64,000 nt of DNA from DASXAI01 sp963728985 (GCA_963728985.1 CAVSME010000001.1:372001-436000); one strand, 5' to 3'. Counted from the first letter of the stretch, positions 21,372 through 31,127 are shown. The notes: a model not told the origin generated them from the letters alone. Numbers and translations are program-made.

Positions 21372-22274
21372 CTACGGCGCGGGCACGGCGGCCTTCCGGC
21401 CGACCGGATGGTGGCTCACCCCGTGGCGGCGGTCGACGATGCGAGCGATCGTCCGCCACGGCACGGCGTTGGTCACCGGTCGGTCGCGGCCCAGCCTCAT
21501 CGTCTTCATCACCTTGTAGCGAATGATCTGGTCCATCCCCGGTACCAGCCCGGGACGCTCAGCGGTCAAGCCGACCGTGGCGAAGGCCCGCTCCAACGTC
21601 TCGGGCTCGAAGAAGCTGACGTGGATGTCCGGCCGAACGTAGGACCAGCGCTCCAGCGCCCCGCGATGAGGCCGAGCGTTCCCGGTGGTGAGGAACAGCA
21701 CACCGCCCGGCGCCAGCAGTCGGCTGATCTCACGGAAGGTGTGCATCGGGTCGGTTATGTGCTCGATCACCTCGATGCAGGTGATCACGTCGAAGCCACC
21801 GTCCTCCAACGCCAAGGCGCTCGCATCGAGGTGAGGGATGCCACGCTCCTCCATGTATCCGACCCCGAAGCCTTCGTCGAACCCATACGCCTGGTCGTAC
21901 CCACGCTCGCGCAAATGACGGACGAGGCCTCCGAGGCCGCAGCCGTAGTCGAGCCAGCGGAGATCCCGACCACGCCCGGTCAGACCGGTGACGACCCGCT
22001 CGATGCCTTCCCACTCGTGACGGCGGATCGTGGCCGGATCCCCCATCTCGCCGGCGAAGTCCACCAGCGGGTCAGCACCCCTCCCGGCGTAGTAGTCGGC
22101 GTCGTAGAGGGCGTCAAAATCCGTTCGGGGCTCCGTGACGGCGGCAAACCGGCAACTCGGGCACTGGGTGAGGGCGAAGGATCGACCACTCCAGTCCGAG
22201 CGCCGCTTCCCGGCTGGCTCCATCGCCGTCTGGCAGATCGGGCAAGCCGGCGGTGGGCTGGCATGGTCAGTCAT
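21372..22274 (-). CDS. Class I methyltransferase with N-terminal zinc-ribbon
   Basis: Intact 300 residues from ATG 22274. It begins with a CPIC/CPSC pair (residues about 10-40) that should bind zinc, followed by YYAGRG, motif I LRWLDYGCGLGGLVRHL, VITCIEVIEHITDP and LAPGGVLFLTTGN. This layout matches sugar C- or O-methyltransferases that act on nucleotide-linked deoxysugars or heptoses. It is the last gene of the heptose operon (14 bases after gmhB), so a GDP-heptose-derived sugar is a reasonable substrate guess. Confidence 0.8.
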   Translation of the reverse strand: MTDHASPPPACPICQTAMEPAGKRRSDWSGRSFALTQCPSCRFAAVTEPRTDFDALYDADYYAGRGADPLVDFAGEMGDPATIRRHEWEGIERVVTGLTGRGRDLRWLDYGCGLGGLVRHLRERGYDQAYGFDEGFGVGYMEERGIPHLDASALALEDGGFDVITCIEVIEHITDPMHTFREISRLLAPGGVLFLTTGNARPHRGALERWSYVRPDIHVSFFEPETLERAFATVGLTAERPGLVPGMDQIIRYKVMKTMRLGRDRPVTNAVPWRTIARIVDRRHGVSHHPVGRKAAVPAP

Positions 22275-22287
22275 CGGCCCGACCAGT

Positions 22288-22863
22288 CTAGGAGCAAGGC
22301 TCGAGACGCTCGGGCGGCCCTGTGATCCGCTCGACGGCGTCGGTGACGTCGGTGCATGTCGCCGTGGGGCGTAGTCCCGGCGGCGCCTCGGCGGTGGACG
22401 TCGGCTCCCAGCTGTAGGCCCGTGCCAGCAAGATGGTCGACGTCCCGGCACCCGCGCCAGCGGCGATGTCCACCCAGCGATCACCGATCATCCAGCTCCG
22501 GCGGAGGTCGATGCCGTGCACAGCAGCGGCGCGAGACAGCAGCCCGTGGCCTGGCTTCCGGCACTCGCAGCCCTCGGTTCCCGAATGGGTGCAGACGAGC
22601 ACGTCATCAACGCCCACGGTCTCCTTGAGCCGATCGTTCATCCACGCCACCTCCGCCGGCAGGAGCAGACCGCGGCCCACATCGGGCTGGTTGCTGACGA
22701 CGATGGCACGCGCACCGGCGTCGTGGACCCGCCGAACGGCAGCAGCGGCGCCGGGCAGGATGACCAGCTCGGTCCTCGAGCGGGGCGACGCCGCCTTTCC
22801 GTCCCGCACCGTCGCTTCCGTCAGCACCCCGTCCCGGTCGAAGAAGACCGCCCAGGTCGTCAT
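22288..22863 (-). CDS. gmhB: D-glycero-D-manno-heptose 1,7-bisphosphate 7-phosphatase
   Basis: Intact 191 residues from ATG 22863, overlapping the nucleotidyltransferase stop (ATGA). HAD phosphatase: nucleophile loop FFDRDGVL, VVSNQPDVGRG, the zinc-binding CTHSGTEGCECRKP loop that separates GmhB from other HADs, and MIGDRWVDI as the last motif. It removes the 7-phosphate of heptose-1,7-bisphosphate before nucleotide activation. The neighbouring kinase, isomerase and nucleotidyltransferase support the GDP-heptose route rather than histidine biosynthesis. Confidence 0.85.
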   Translation of the reverse strand: MTTWAVFFDRDGVLTEATVRDGKAASPRSRTELVILPGAAAAVRRVHDAGARAIVVSNQPDVGRGLLLPAEVAWMNDRLKETVGVDDVLVCTHSGTEGCECRKPGHGLLSRAAAVHGIDLRRSWMIGDRWVDIAAGAGAGTSTILLARAYSWEPTSTAEAPPGLRPTATCTDVTDAVERITGPPERLEPCS

Positions 22864-23568
22864 GGCGTCGCCCGGTCCGATCCCGCGAGCCATGCCTCGG
22901 TGTCGGCCAGCGATTCCGGGGTGCCGATGTCGTGGAACCGCTCGGTCACCGTGAAGGCGCCTAGGCGTCGCGCCGCGACGAGGGTATCGATCACGACGCC
23001 GAGGTCGAAGGCCGAGGCGTCCTGGTCGACGAAGGCGGCGCGAGGGACCAGAGGTACCCGTAGTCGAGGTACTGGTGGGAGCCCGGAGGCGCGCCCTTGC
23101 GGTAGGAGACGACGACATCGGCGTCGAGCCGTACGTTGCTCGGCTCCCACCGGTCGTCGTTGTGCAGCACGGTCATGACACCGTCGAACGCACGATCACG
23201 GCGGAACCGCTCGCGGCAGCAAGGTCGGCGTCGAGCAGCGTATCGCCATAGGTGACCCAGAAGTGGTCGTCACCGAGCAGATCGGCGGCGTGCTTGATGG
23301 CACCGCCGGTTCCGCGCAGCGCGCTCGCCGTCAGACTGGTGGCAGGATGTCGGATCGAGCCCCGCCAGCCTTCCAGGTGGTCGATGACCTGGTCGGCGTG
23401 TGCGCCGAGCAGCAGCACGACCCGTTCGACGCCGAGCCGTGCCAGCTCGGCGAGCTTGTGGTCGAGGAACGGCCGCCCGGCGACGGGCACCAGCGCCTTC
23501 GGGAGCCGGCCCGGTGACGTGGCGACGCGGGTGCCGAGGCCTCCGGCAAGGACCACGGCGGTCCGCAC
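22860..23568 (-). CDS. Heptose-1-phosphate nucleotidyltransferase, HddC-like (frameshifted)
   Basis: Starts at GTG 23568. AVVLAGGLGTRVA is the NTP-binding signature of sugar nucleotidyltransferases; VTYGDTLLDADL holds the metal-binding aspartate; later frames read SNVRLDADVVVSYRKG, YLDYGYLW and FHDIGTPESL. Indels near 23175 and 23045; about 236 residues when joined, the size of HddC. Expected to make GDP-D-glycero-alpha-D-manno-heptose from heptose-1-phosphate and GTP. GTP preference is inferred from the coupled GmhB and kinase genes. Confidence 0.75.
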
Positions 23569-23569
23569 G

Positions 23570-24563
23570 TCAGCCGCTCACGAGCGTGGTGGCGCCTTCG
23601 TAGTCGAGCGTGAAGCGCACCTCCTCGAGGCCGATCTCGGCCATCGCGGCGCGGACACCGCCCTTCTCCTCCGCGTAGAAGAGCAGGAAGCCACCGCCGC
23701 CGGCGCCGACGAGCTTGCCGCCGGCGGCGCCGCGCTCGATGCCCGTCCGGATCCAGCCGTCGATCTGGTCGTGCACGCGGCTCGGGCGCCCGTTCGTACT
23801 TGAGTCGCCACTGCTCGGTGAGCAGCGCGCCGAACTCGTCGAGTCGCCGCCCTCGAGGGCCTTCTTGGTGTCGGTAGCCGATCTCGCGGACCCGATCGAG
23901 ATTGTCGTCGAGGCTCGGTGCGCCGTGCGGAACGCTCGGCCTGCTGCTCGGCCAGCACCTCGGATGCCGAGCGGCGCAGCCCCGATGAAGAAGAACATGA
24001 GGTTGTCCTCGAGGCGGTCGCCGTGTGGAGTCGGTCAGCTCCAGCGGGACGACTTCGACGCGCTCGTCGTCATGGAAGGCGAACGCCGGTCACGCCACCG
24101 ACCGCGGCGATGTACTGGTCTTGCTTGCCGATCGGGCTCGCCGAGCAGCTCGATCTCGACGTGGCAGGCCTGCGCGGCGAGCTCGAGGTTCGTGACGTGC
24201 TCGTGCTGGTACGACGCGCAGCGCCTTGAGCACGCCGACCGTGAACGCTCCCGACGAACCGAGGCCGGTGCCGGTCGGGATGTCGGCCATCGACGTGATC
24301 TCGATGACCGGCGTCGATGCCCGCCAGCGACAGGCACGACCGCAGCAGCGGATGGGCGGCGTGCTCGGCGCGACGGGACCCGCTCGACGGCCGAGTACTT
24401 GAGCAGGAGGTCGTCGTCGAAGTTGCGATGCACCGCGATGTAGACGTACTTCGTGATGGTGGCCGCGATCAGGAAGCCGTGCCCGCGCCTTGCGGTAGTA
24501 CGACGGTAGGTCGGTGCCGCCTCCACCGAGCGAGATGCGCAACGGGGTGCGGGTGATGATCAT
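23570..24563 (-). CDS. hddA: GHMP kinase, D-glycero-D-manno-heptose-7-phosphate kinase-like (frameshifted)
   Basis: Starts at ATG 24563 (MIITRTPLRISLGGGGTDLP, the usual HddA opening), overlapping the previous stop (ATGA). Other pieces: FLIAATITKYVYIAVH, the ATP loop MADIPTGTGLGSSGAF, HVEIELLG, and at the end GGKLVGAGGGGFLLFY, the C-terminal GHMP motif. At least six indels between 24490 and 23780. About 330 residues when joined. It should phosphorylate heptose-7-phosphate at C1. Symbol given on family motifs plus gene neighbourhood. Confidence 0.75.
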
Positions 24564-25559
24564 GAGCGGTACGCCTCGTCGATGATCGGCATGGCCGCGA
24601 TGGCGTCGTCGAGCGTCGCGCCGACGGCGCGCGGCCCTCGAGCTGGGCGACGACGTCGGCGAGCTCGAGCGTGCCAGGACGTGTCGCCCGGCGGCCACGT
24701 CCACGAGTCGCGGTCGGGGTGGACCCATCTCCGTCGGTCATCTCGTAGACGCGTGCAGCGCTCGGGGCCGTAGCTGCCGCCGAGCCCGTTGAGCTCGATC
24801 TTGCATCGCTCGAGCGCCATCTCGAACGAGAAGAGGTTCTTCCACTCGGTCCACGACGCGTGCAGCCAGGCGAAGCCGCCCCGAGCCGGCCGCAGGGCGA
24901 GGAAGGCGTTGTCCTCGACGTCCATCGGCCAGAACGTCGGTGCGGCAGCTCGGAGAAGGCGAGGTCGACGTCGCCGACCAGGAAGCGCACGAGGTCGATG
25001 AGGTGCGATCCCTGATCGATCAGCTCGCCGCCGCCGGACCGCGTCTCGATCGGCCCGCCACTCCCGCTCGTAGCCGAGCCGACCGCCGTGCCCGTAGCGG
25101 CCGCGCACGTAGAGCAGCGCCTCGTCGTACGGCCGGCCGGTCAGCGAGCTCGCGCAGCGAGCGGACCAGGATGGAACCGGTGGTTGTAACCGACCCGCAC
25201 GATGCAGCCAGCCGCGCCGGCCGCGTCGCGCGAGCTGCGAGCAGCGGCGGCACGGTCGATGGCCCCGGGCTTCTCGACGAGCACGTGCTTGCCCGCGCTC
25301 GACCGCGTCCAGCGCGACGCCGGCGAGCGCGTCGTGCGTCGTGGCCACGATCACCAGTTCGACGTCGTCGCGCGTGCAGGAGCTCATCGAGATGCGGCTC
25401 GACCGGCGTGACGGAGCGATCGCACCGGCCGAGCGCTGGCGGCCGCCGATCGTGCGTCGCAGGTCGTGGCACGGCCACGACCTCGCCGAGCGCGGCCGAC
25501 GACCGCGCCCGCTTGGCGCCGATGAGGCCGCAGCCGACGATCGCGACGCCGAGCGTCAT
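24560..25559 (-). CDS. Gfo/Idh/MocA-family oxidoreductase (heavily frameshifted)
   Basis: Starts at ATG 25559: MTLGVAIVGCGLIGAKRA is the NAD(P)-binding fold of this family. VELVIVATTHDALAGVAL, YVRGRYGHGGRLGYEREWR, DVDLAFSEL and WLHASWTEWKNLFSFE appear in successive frames, and EAYRS ends at 24560. About 333 residues when joined, the family norm. Between the heptose kinase and the SIS-SDR gene, it probably oxidises or reduces a ring carbon of the heptose or its nucleotide form, giving a modified sugar. The substrate is a guess. Confidence 0.7.
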
Positions 25560-27060
25560 GCCGCGACCTGCCTTCGCGATAGAGGTCCTCGTCGATGCGA
25601 CGCAGGCGGTAGCGCGACGCCCGCCTCGATGGCGGGCCGCTCTCGCTCGAGCGACGTCGGGCTCGTCCCACCGAGCGCTCAAGCAAGCGGCCCGACAGCC
25701 AGCCGGCGTCGTCGCTCGACGAGGTACTCGACGAGGTCGCGCAACGAGCCGAGATCGGCCGGGGCGGTCGTCGGTGGCCGTCGCGTAGAGCTCCGTGCCG
25801 GCGACGGCGGCGCCGGCGGCGACGCACATCGCGCATGAACGTCGGTCGGCACGGCGCCCGGGAGCGACCGCGTTGATCGGTCACCCCGCGCGGCAGCTCG
25901 GCCGCGACCGCTTCGGTGAGCGCCGTCACCGCGGCTTTGGACGCGACGTACGCGCTGGCGCCGACCGGCCGGGCTCGGACCGCCGACACCGCCGCCGGCG
26001 AGCGTCACGATGCGGCCGAAGCCGCCGAGCCTCGCATGCCCGGCACAACCGACGCAACGACGTTGGCCGTGCCACCGACGTTGATCTCGACCGCCGTCGA
26101 CCAAGCGCGCGAGATCGACCGACGCCACGTCGCCGACCGGCCCGAGCACCGCGGCGTTGGCGACGGCCACATCGACGCCACCGAAGCGTTCGACGGCGCT
26201 GGCCACGAGTCGACCCACCGCCGCCGCATCGGCCACGTCGCACGTCTCGGCCATCACCGTCGGCGCCGAACTCGTGCGCGATGGTGCCAGCGATTTGGCG
26301 GAGCTCGTGCACCAGTCCGCGAGCAGAGCACAAGCCGTGCGCCAGATTCGGCGAACCACGCCGCCAGCTCCGCCCCGATGCCGCGGCCGGCGCCGGTCAC
26401 CAGGCACACGCGCCCGGACAGGCTCGGCGCCGCGGTCAACGGGCGGCCGTCCCCGACGCCGTCGATGCCCTCCCACTTTGCCGTAGCCGCCGCCAGCGCC
26501 GGATGGCTGACGAGCAGGTGCCAGACGAGGGCCTGCAGACCCTCGGTCTGTGGCGTCACGAACGCCGGATCGCACCGACGGCAGCACGACGCACGCCGTG
26601 GCCAGCTTGGCCAGCACCCCGCCGTCGCGCCCGGCGACGCCCGACGATCGACGCGCCCACCTCCTTGGCCAGCTCCATGGCGTTGACCAGGTTCATGCTC
26701 ACCGGTGGATCGGCCGAACCACCACCGACGGAGAAGACGAACAGACAGTCGTTCCCGTTGAGCCGGGACGACATCAACCAGTTCGAATACGCCGTGTCCC
26801 ACCCCTCGTCATTGACGCGGGCCGTCAGCTCCGAGACGTTGTCGGTGACGCAATAGGCCTCGAACCCGCCGAGCTTGCGGAAGTCGCAAGCAGCGTGGGA
26901 GGCATGGCCGGCGCCGCCACCCGACCCGCAGAAGAACAGGCGGCCGCCGCGGTCCCGGGTCGCCCGCGAGCACCTCGGCCGTGGCCTCGATCGGGTCAGT
27001 GTCGAGGGCGCGCAAGACCGCTGTCGTGTCCTCCAGGAAATGTCGGCTGAACTGCGCCAT
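25556..27060 (-). CDS. SIS-domain heptose isomerase (GmhA-like) apparently fused to a short-chain dehydrogenase
   Basis: Starts at ATG 27060 (MAQFSRHFLEDTTAVLRAL). Residues about 1-200 read as a GmhA-like SIS domain (FCGSG in one frame, LFVFSVGGGSADPPVSMNL, TEGLQALVWHLLVSHP, AKWEG). The same open frame runs without a stop into LSGRVCLVTGAGRGIGAELA, the cofactor motif of an SDR, then DVADAAAVGRLV, VANAAVLG and the catalytic YVASKAAVTAL. About 500 residues after joining several indels. The isomerase step makes D-glycero-D-manno-heptose-7-phosphate from sedoheptulose-7-phosphate; the SDR may then modify the sugar. A lost stop at the junction remains possible. Confidence 0.68.
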
Positions 27061-27099
27061 GGCCTTCTCCAGGTGACTCGGGTCCGCTCAGTAGCGACG

Positions 27100-28075
27100 T
27101 TATCGGCTCACCGCCGAGGCGAATGAGTCGGAAGTCAGCTCCGGATGCTCGATGAGGAAGTCCACGGTCCGCTCGACGGATTGCCGGATCGTGAGAGCGG
27201 GCTCCCACCCGCGGGCACGGATCCGAGCCGTGTCGAGGTAGATGAACGGGTTGTCGCCGACCCAGCCCCGGTCACCTTCGGACAGGAGCAGCCGGGCGCG
27301 AGGCCGAGGCGCTCGCAGATCCAACCGACCGAGTCGCGGACGGTGCAGTAGTCGTCAACACCGAGGTTGAACACCTCGAAGCCGGGTCATCGGCGAGGCA
27401 GCCGGCGATGGCGGCGCACGCAGTCGGCGACGTACAGGTACGACTTGCGCTGCGTGCCGTCGCCGAGGATGCGCAGCGATGTCGGATCGGCAACGAGCTG
27501 GGCCACGAAGTCGATGACGTGGCCATGGGTGTAGCGGGGTCCGAGGATGGACACGAACCGGAAGACCGTCGCCGAGACGTCGCCGGCTTCGGCATACGCC
27601 GCGATGAAGCCCTCGGCGGCCGCCTTCGACGCGCCGTAGAGCGACGTCTGGACCGGGAACGGCGCGTCCTCGGGCGTGGGGATCACCGGGGTCTCGCCGT
27701 AGACGGAGCCGGTCGACGAGAAGAGCAGGCGGCGGGCGCCGACCGCGCGCATGGCATCGAGCACGTTCAACGTGGCCACGACGTTCTGCTCGAGATCGCG
27801 GCGGCGGGCCTCGAGGCCGAAGCGCACGTCAGCATTGGCGGCGAGGTGGACGACGGCGTCGGCGCCCGTCGAATGCCTCGGGCAGCGCGTCAGCGTCAGC
27901 CACGAGATCGAGGGTCGCCAGCTCGAAGCGCTCGTGCTCGGTGCGCGCTGGCGAGGAAGTCGACGCGACCCGTCGACAGGTTGTCGACGGCGACCACCTC
28001 GTCGCCGCGCGTCAGCAAAGCATCGACGAGGTTGGACCCGATGAAGCCAGCGCCTCCGGTGACGACGACTCTCAT
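27100..28075 (-). CDS. NAD-dependent nucleotide-sugar epimerase/dehydratase (frameshifted)
   Basis: Starts at ATG 28075, overlapping the methyltransferase stop (ATGA). MRVVVTGGAGFIGSNLVDAL is the Rossmann motif; VVHLAANADV, LFSSTGSVYGE, the catalytic YGASKAAAEG and FRFVSILGPRYTHGHV follow. Indels near 27930, 27870, 27395 and 27300. About 324 residues, the size of UDP-glucose 4-epimerase-like enzymes. By position it acts on a nucleotide sugar for the glycan; whether it is a 4-epimerase, decarboxylase or dehydratase cannot be told here. Confidence 0.8.
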
Positions 28076-28784
28076 ACCGGTCGGGGACGCGACAGGCAGA
28101 TGAGCGACGTGCCGATGGGCGTCGGCACCCTCGCCTCGGCATCGCAAACGGCGCGGAACGCCCTGCCGACGAACCCGCTCGATGCTGTATGCACCGGATA
28201 CTCGTCGCGCCGGATCCGAGAGAACCAGAGCGTGAGCGGGATGAAGGTCATGCCGTAGTAGCGGAGCCGTTCGATCGCGAAGCACGGCTCGAGGACACGC
28301 CCGCAGTGAGCGGCGCACGTACCGGCGGTGATGCCCGAGGAGCTCGTCGTGGCGTCCGAAGAGCGCCGGCAGCGCAGGCACCGAGATGACGACGACACCG
28401 TCCGGCGCCACCAGTTCCCGCAGGCGCCGGACGGCGCCGGCATCGTCGCCGATGTGCTCCAGCACGTCGTGCATGACGATGGCGTCCGGCACCGACGCTC
28501 GGCTCGACCTCCAGCAGCCCGCACGTCGCCACGGTCACGCCGGGGGGCGCCGTGCGACGGGCGGCGGCGGCGGCGTCTGGATCGGGCTCGCACGCCTCGA
28601 CGAGATAGCCCTGGCCAGCGGCGAGACGGTTGAACAGCCCGCTGCCACATCCGACGTTGAGCAGATGATGGCGGCCGGGGAGTTCACGCCGCAGCCACCG
28701 AAGGGTCACGTCGTACTTCCCGGCGGCGTAGCAGTCATCGTCCCGGAACGCGTGATCGGCTGACGTGTAGTCGACGTCAACCAT
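28072..28784 (-). CDS. Class I SAM methyltransferase (frameshifted)
   Basis: Starts at ATG 28784, overlapping the GT2 stop. HHLLNVGCGSGLFNRLAAGQG is motif I; after indels near 28500 and 28300 come IVMHDVLEHIGDDAGAV, VISVPALPALFG and YYGMTFIPLTLWFSR. The DVLEHI and final hydrophobic F-I-P-L-T segment are typical of methyltransferases paired with DPM-like glycosyltransferases. About 237 residues joined. Second gene of the heptose operon; substrate unknown. Confidence 0.72.
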
Positions 28785-29772
28785 GGACGTTCGACTTCCT
28801 CTCGCGCCGTGGCGGGCGCTCGCCCTGGCCGGGCCAGCCATGGGTGTTGGCCACGATGAAGCGGGGCCGCTCCTTGACCTCTTCGTAGATCCGGCCCACG
28901 TACTGGCCGAGGATGCCGAGGCAGATGAGCTGGATGCCGGCGGTGAACAGCACGAGGATCACGATCGTCGGGTTGCCGACGGGGAAGTCGACGCCGGCGA
29001 GCGTGAGGATGCCGTACAGGACACCGGTGATGAAGGCGGCCGCGGCAGCGAGGAACCCGAGCACGGTGCTGAGGTTCAGCAGCGCGCTGGAGAATGCGAC
29101 CACACCGTTGAACCCGATCCGTAGCGACCCGACGAAGCGGTTGTAGTTGCCGGAGCCGGAGTGGCGCGCCGGGCGATCGAACAGCACCGCCGTCTGCCGG
29201 AACCCGACGAGCGCGACGAGCCCGCGGAGGAAGCCGTGCGCCTCCTTGAACCGCGCCAGCTCAGCCACGACCTTGCGGTCGAGCAATCGGAAGTCACCGG
29301 TGTCGCGCGGGATCTCCACGTCCGAGAACCGGTTGATGAAGGCGTAACCGGCCTTGGCCACCCCACGCTTCACGAACGTCTCACCGGCGCGCTCCCGCCG
29401 CTGGGCGTAGACGACGTCGTACCCCTCCCGCCACTTGGCCACCATCTCGGTCAGCAGTTCGGGCGGGTCCTGCAGGTCGCAGTCCATGACGACGGCGGCG
29501 TCGCCCGAGGCGAACTGCAGGCCCGCCAGAGTGGCCGCCGGCTGCCCGAAGCGCCGCGAGAACTCCAGCAGCTTGATGGCGTCATTGTCGACGCGGGCGG
29601 CGAGGATGAGGCCCTCCGTGCCGTCCGTGCACGGGTCGGCGGCGAAGATGATCTCGTAGCTGTCGACGCAGCCCTCGAGGATCGGCAGCAGCCGGCGGAG
29701 GAACTCGGTGACGTTGCCGGCCTCGTTGTACACGGGGACGACGACGGAGAGCTCGGGAGAATCCACCGGCAC
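28777..29772 (-). CDS. Undecaprenyl-phosphate GT2 glycosyltransferase, ArnC/GtrB-like
   Basis: Intact 331 residues. Residues 1-230 are a GT2 domain (LSVVVPVYNEAGNV, AADPCTDGT, FGQPAATLAGLQFASGD, the DCDLQDP metal site and IPRDTGDFRLLDRKV); two membrane helices follow (LGFLAAAAAFITGVLYGIL, IVILVLFTAGIQLICLGIL) and QYVGRIYEEVKERP, the standard C-terminus. It transfers a sugar from a nucleotide donor to undecaprenyl phosphate for flipping across the membrane. It heads the long minus-strand heptose operon, 25 bases downstream of the hydrolase gene. Confidence 0.88.
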   Translation of the reverse strand: MPVDSPELSVVVPVYNEAGNVTEFLRRLLPILEGCVDSYEIIFAADPCTDGTEGLILAARVDNDAIKLLEFSRRFGQPAATLAGLQFASGDAAVVMDCDLQDPPELLTEMVAKWREGYDVVYAQRRERAGETFVKRGVAKAGYAFINRFSDVEIPRDTGDFRLLDRKVVAELARFKEAHGFLRGLVALVGFRQTAVLFDRPARHSGSGNYNRFVGSLRIGFNGVVAFSSALLNLSTVLGFLAAAAAFITGVLYGILTLAGVDFPVGNPTIVILVLFTAGIQLICLGILGQYVGRIYEEVKERPRFIVANTHGWPGQGERPPRRERKSNVHG

Positions 29773-29796
29773 GGAGGAACCAAGCTAGCCGGGTCG

Positions 29797-30565
29797 TCAA
29801 CCCCGGTTGCGCTGGCGGTCGAGCCAGCCGAGCAGCACGGCCACGGCCCGGGGATCGTGGCGCAGACGATGACCGGCGCCGCCGATCATGCGCAGCTCCG
29901 CCGATCCGTGGGCCTGGGCGAAGAGCCGGGCGTCGACGGTCGGCACCGTGTCGTCGTCATCGCCGTGGACGATCAGCAGCGGCCGCGGCGCGAACCGCTT
30001 GGCGGCATCGAGCGGGCGGAACCGGCGCAGCTCGCGCACCCAACCGTCGAAGTAGGACGGGGAAGGAGGGGTTGCGGATGGCGCCGATCTCACGGGCGTG
30101 CTCCAGGAACCGGCGGGGCTGGCCGGCCCAGTCGTCGAAATCGGCGCGGGCCCCGAGCACGGCCACGCCGCGCACGCGCTGGTCGTCGGCGGCGACGCAC
30201 AGACCGAGCGAGCCACCTGTCGAGTTGCCGACGAGCCAGATGCCCGCCGGTTCAGCCACCTGCTCGAGGTGGTCGATGGCGGCCCCGAGATCGTTGATCC
30301 ACCCGGCCAGCGAGAAGTCGCCCTCGCTCTCACCGCAGCCACGGAAGGTGAAGGTCATGGCCGACCAGCCCATCTCGTTGGCCACCCGGTCCATGAGTTC
30401 GGGGAACGTGCCCGCCGAGTGCCGCGCGTCGATGGGTCCGACCGGGAAGCCGTGGCACATGATCAGGCCGGGGAGCCGGTTGCCGCCACCGCGGACCGAC
30501 CGCCCGGGCGGCGCCGCCAGGTACCGCGCCAGCTTCAGGCCGTCGGACTCGAACCAGCCGTTCAC
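29797..30565 (-). CDS. Alpha/beta hydrolase (one frameshift)
   Basis: Starts at GTG 30565. GLIMCHGFPVGP is the HG oxyanion strand, FRGCGESEGD a conserved turn, WLVGNSTGGSLGL holds the nucleophile serine, and after one extra G near 30062 the frame resumes with LLIVHGDDDDTVP (catalytic Asp) and GAGHRLRHDP (catalytic His). About 256 residues, resembling the dienelactone-hydrolase/YqiA-like serine hydrolases. Substrate unknown; it may simply be a neighbour of the glycan operon rather than part of it. Confidence 0.82.
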
Positions 30566-30670
30566 CGCCTGCGGCCCATTTGCGCCGCTGGCGCCGCAGT
30601 GCGGCGCCGGGGCAGACGCCTGACGGATTGTCCGAGCGCAGCGAGACCGAGGCGAAGCCGAGGCATCGAT

Positions 30671-30868
30671 TCAGTGACAGCGCCGGCAGAGGCGGTAGCC
30701 CCGGTTGCGCGCTTCCGGCAGCGTGTCCGGACCGAAGCACAGGAACGTCTCGGCCGCCATCAACTCGGCGATCACGTCCGGGGAGTCGCAGACGTCGAGA
30801 TCGTGGACGACCTGGGTCCGCTTGTCCCCCAGATAGCGGTAGTGCTCGAAGCGGCCGGGCCGATCCAT
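30671..30868 (-). CDS. Small conserved protein with C-terminal Cys pair
   Basis: A 65-residue protein (MDRPGRFEHYRYLGDKRTQ...) ending NRGYRLCRRCH. The C-terminal CRRC could bind a metal with the adjacent His, but one CxxC alone is not a complete zinc site. Residues 28-50 (IAELMAAETFLCFGPDTLP) give a compact hydrophobic core. I recall similar uncharacterised short proteins in actinobacteria. It has a roughly 280-base leader region carrying a strong hairpin and an unusual Shine-Dalgarno-like stretch. Function unknown. Confidence 0.6.
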   Translation of the reverse strand: MDRPGRFEHYRYLGDKRTQVVHDLDVCDSPDVIAELMAAETFLCFGPDTLPEARNRGYRLCRRCH

Positions 30869-30915
30869 GAACAGTGGACGCTACCGCCGGCTCGCCACTC
30901 GCAGCCAGGAACGCG

Positions 30916-30950
30916 GCAGCGGGAGCGCGCCTTGGGCACGCTCCCGCTGC
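30916..30950. terminator. Strong 12-bp hairpin, terminator- or attenuator-like
   Basis: GCAGCGGGAGCG at 30916-30927 pairs perfectly with 30939-30950 around an 11-base loop. There is no T-run on either side, so it is not a textbook intrinsic terminator; in high-GC actinobacteria such hairpins often act without one. It sits about 48 bases upstream of the 65-residue gene on the minus strand, so it could also be an attenuator. Confidence 0.45.
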
Positions 30951-30964
30951 ACGGTGAGAGTTCG

Positions 30965-31102
30965 CTAGAGAAACCAGCCAGGCCTCGATGCGCCCGGGGG
31001 ACCAGCACGGGCTGCCTGACAGGGGTGGATGGCGGGAAATCGCCAGATGGTCCAGCGAGCCGACCTAGCGGCCAGCCACCTCCAGGGTCCCAGTACAGTC
31101 AC
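30965..31102 (-). CDS. Possible short leader ORF
   Basis: A 45-codon frame from GTG 31102 (VTVLGPWRWLAARSARW...) to TAG 30965-30967. It is included because a stretch complementary to the 16S rRNA 3' end (31112-31127) lies just upstream on the same strand. The spacing of about 13 bases is longer than ideal and codon use is not convincing (many Trp/Arg/Pro), so it may be non-coding. Confidence 0.25.
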   Translation of the reverse strand: MTVLGPWRWLAARSARWTIWRFPAIHPCQAARAGPPGASRPGWFL

Positions 31103-31111
31103 TTATCAGCT

Positions 31112-31127
31112 GGACCACCTCCTTTCT
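31112..31127 (-). promoter_or_regulatory. Extended Shine-Dalgarno-like site, near-full complement of the 16S 3' tail
   Basis: Read on the minus strand this is AGAAAGGAGGTGGTCC. The usual 16S rRNA 3' end (GGATCACCTCCTTTCT, established knowledge) would pair with all 16 bases, with one G-U wobble. A nearby CCACC at about 31131-31135 could pair with its GGTGG and mask it. It follows the LuxR-family stop by about 23 bases. Confidence 0.45.
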
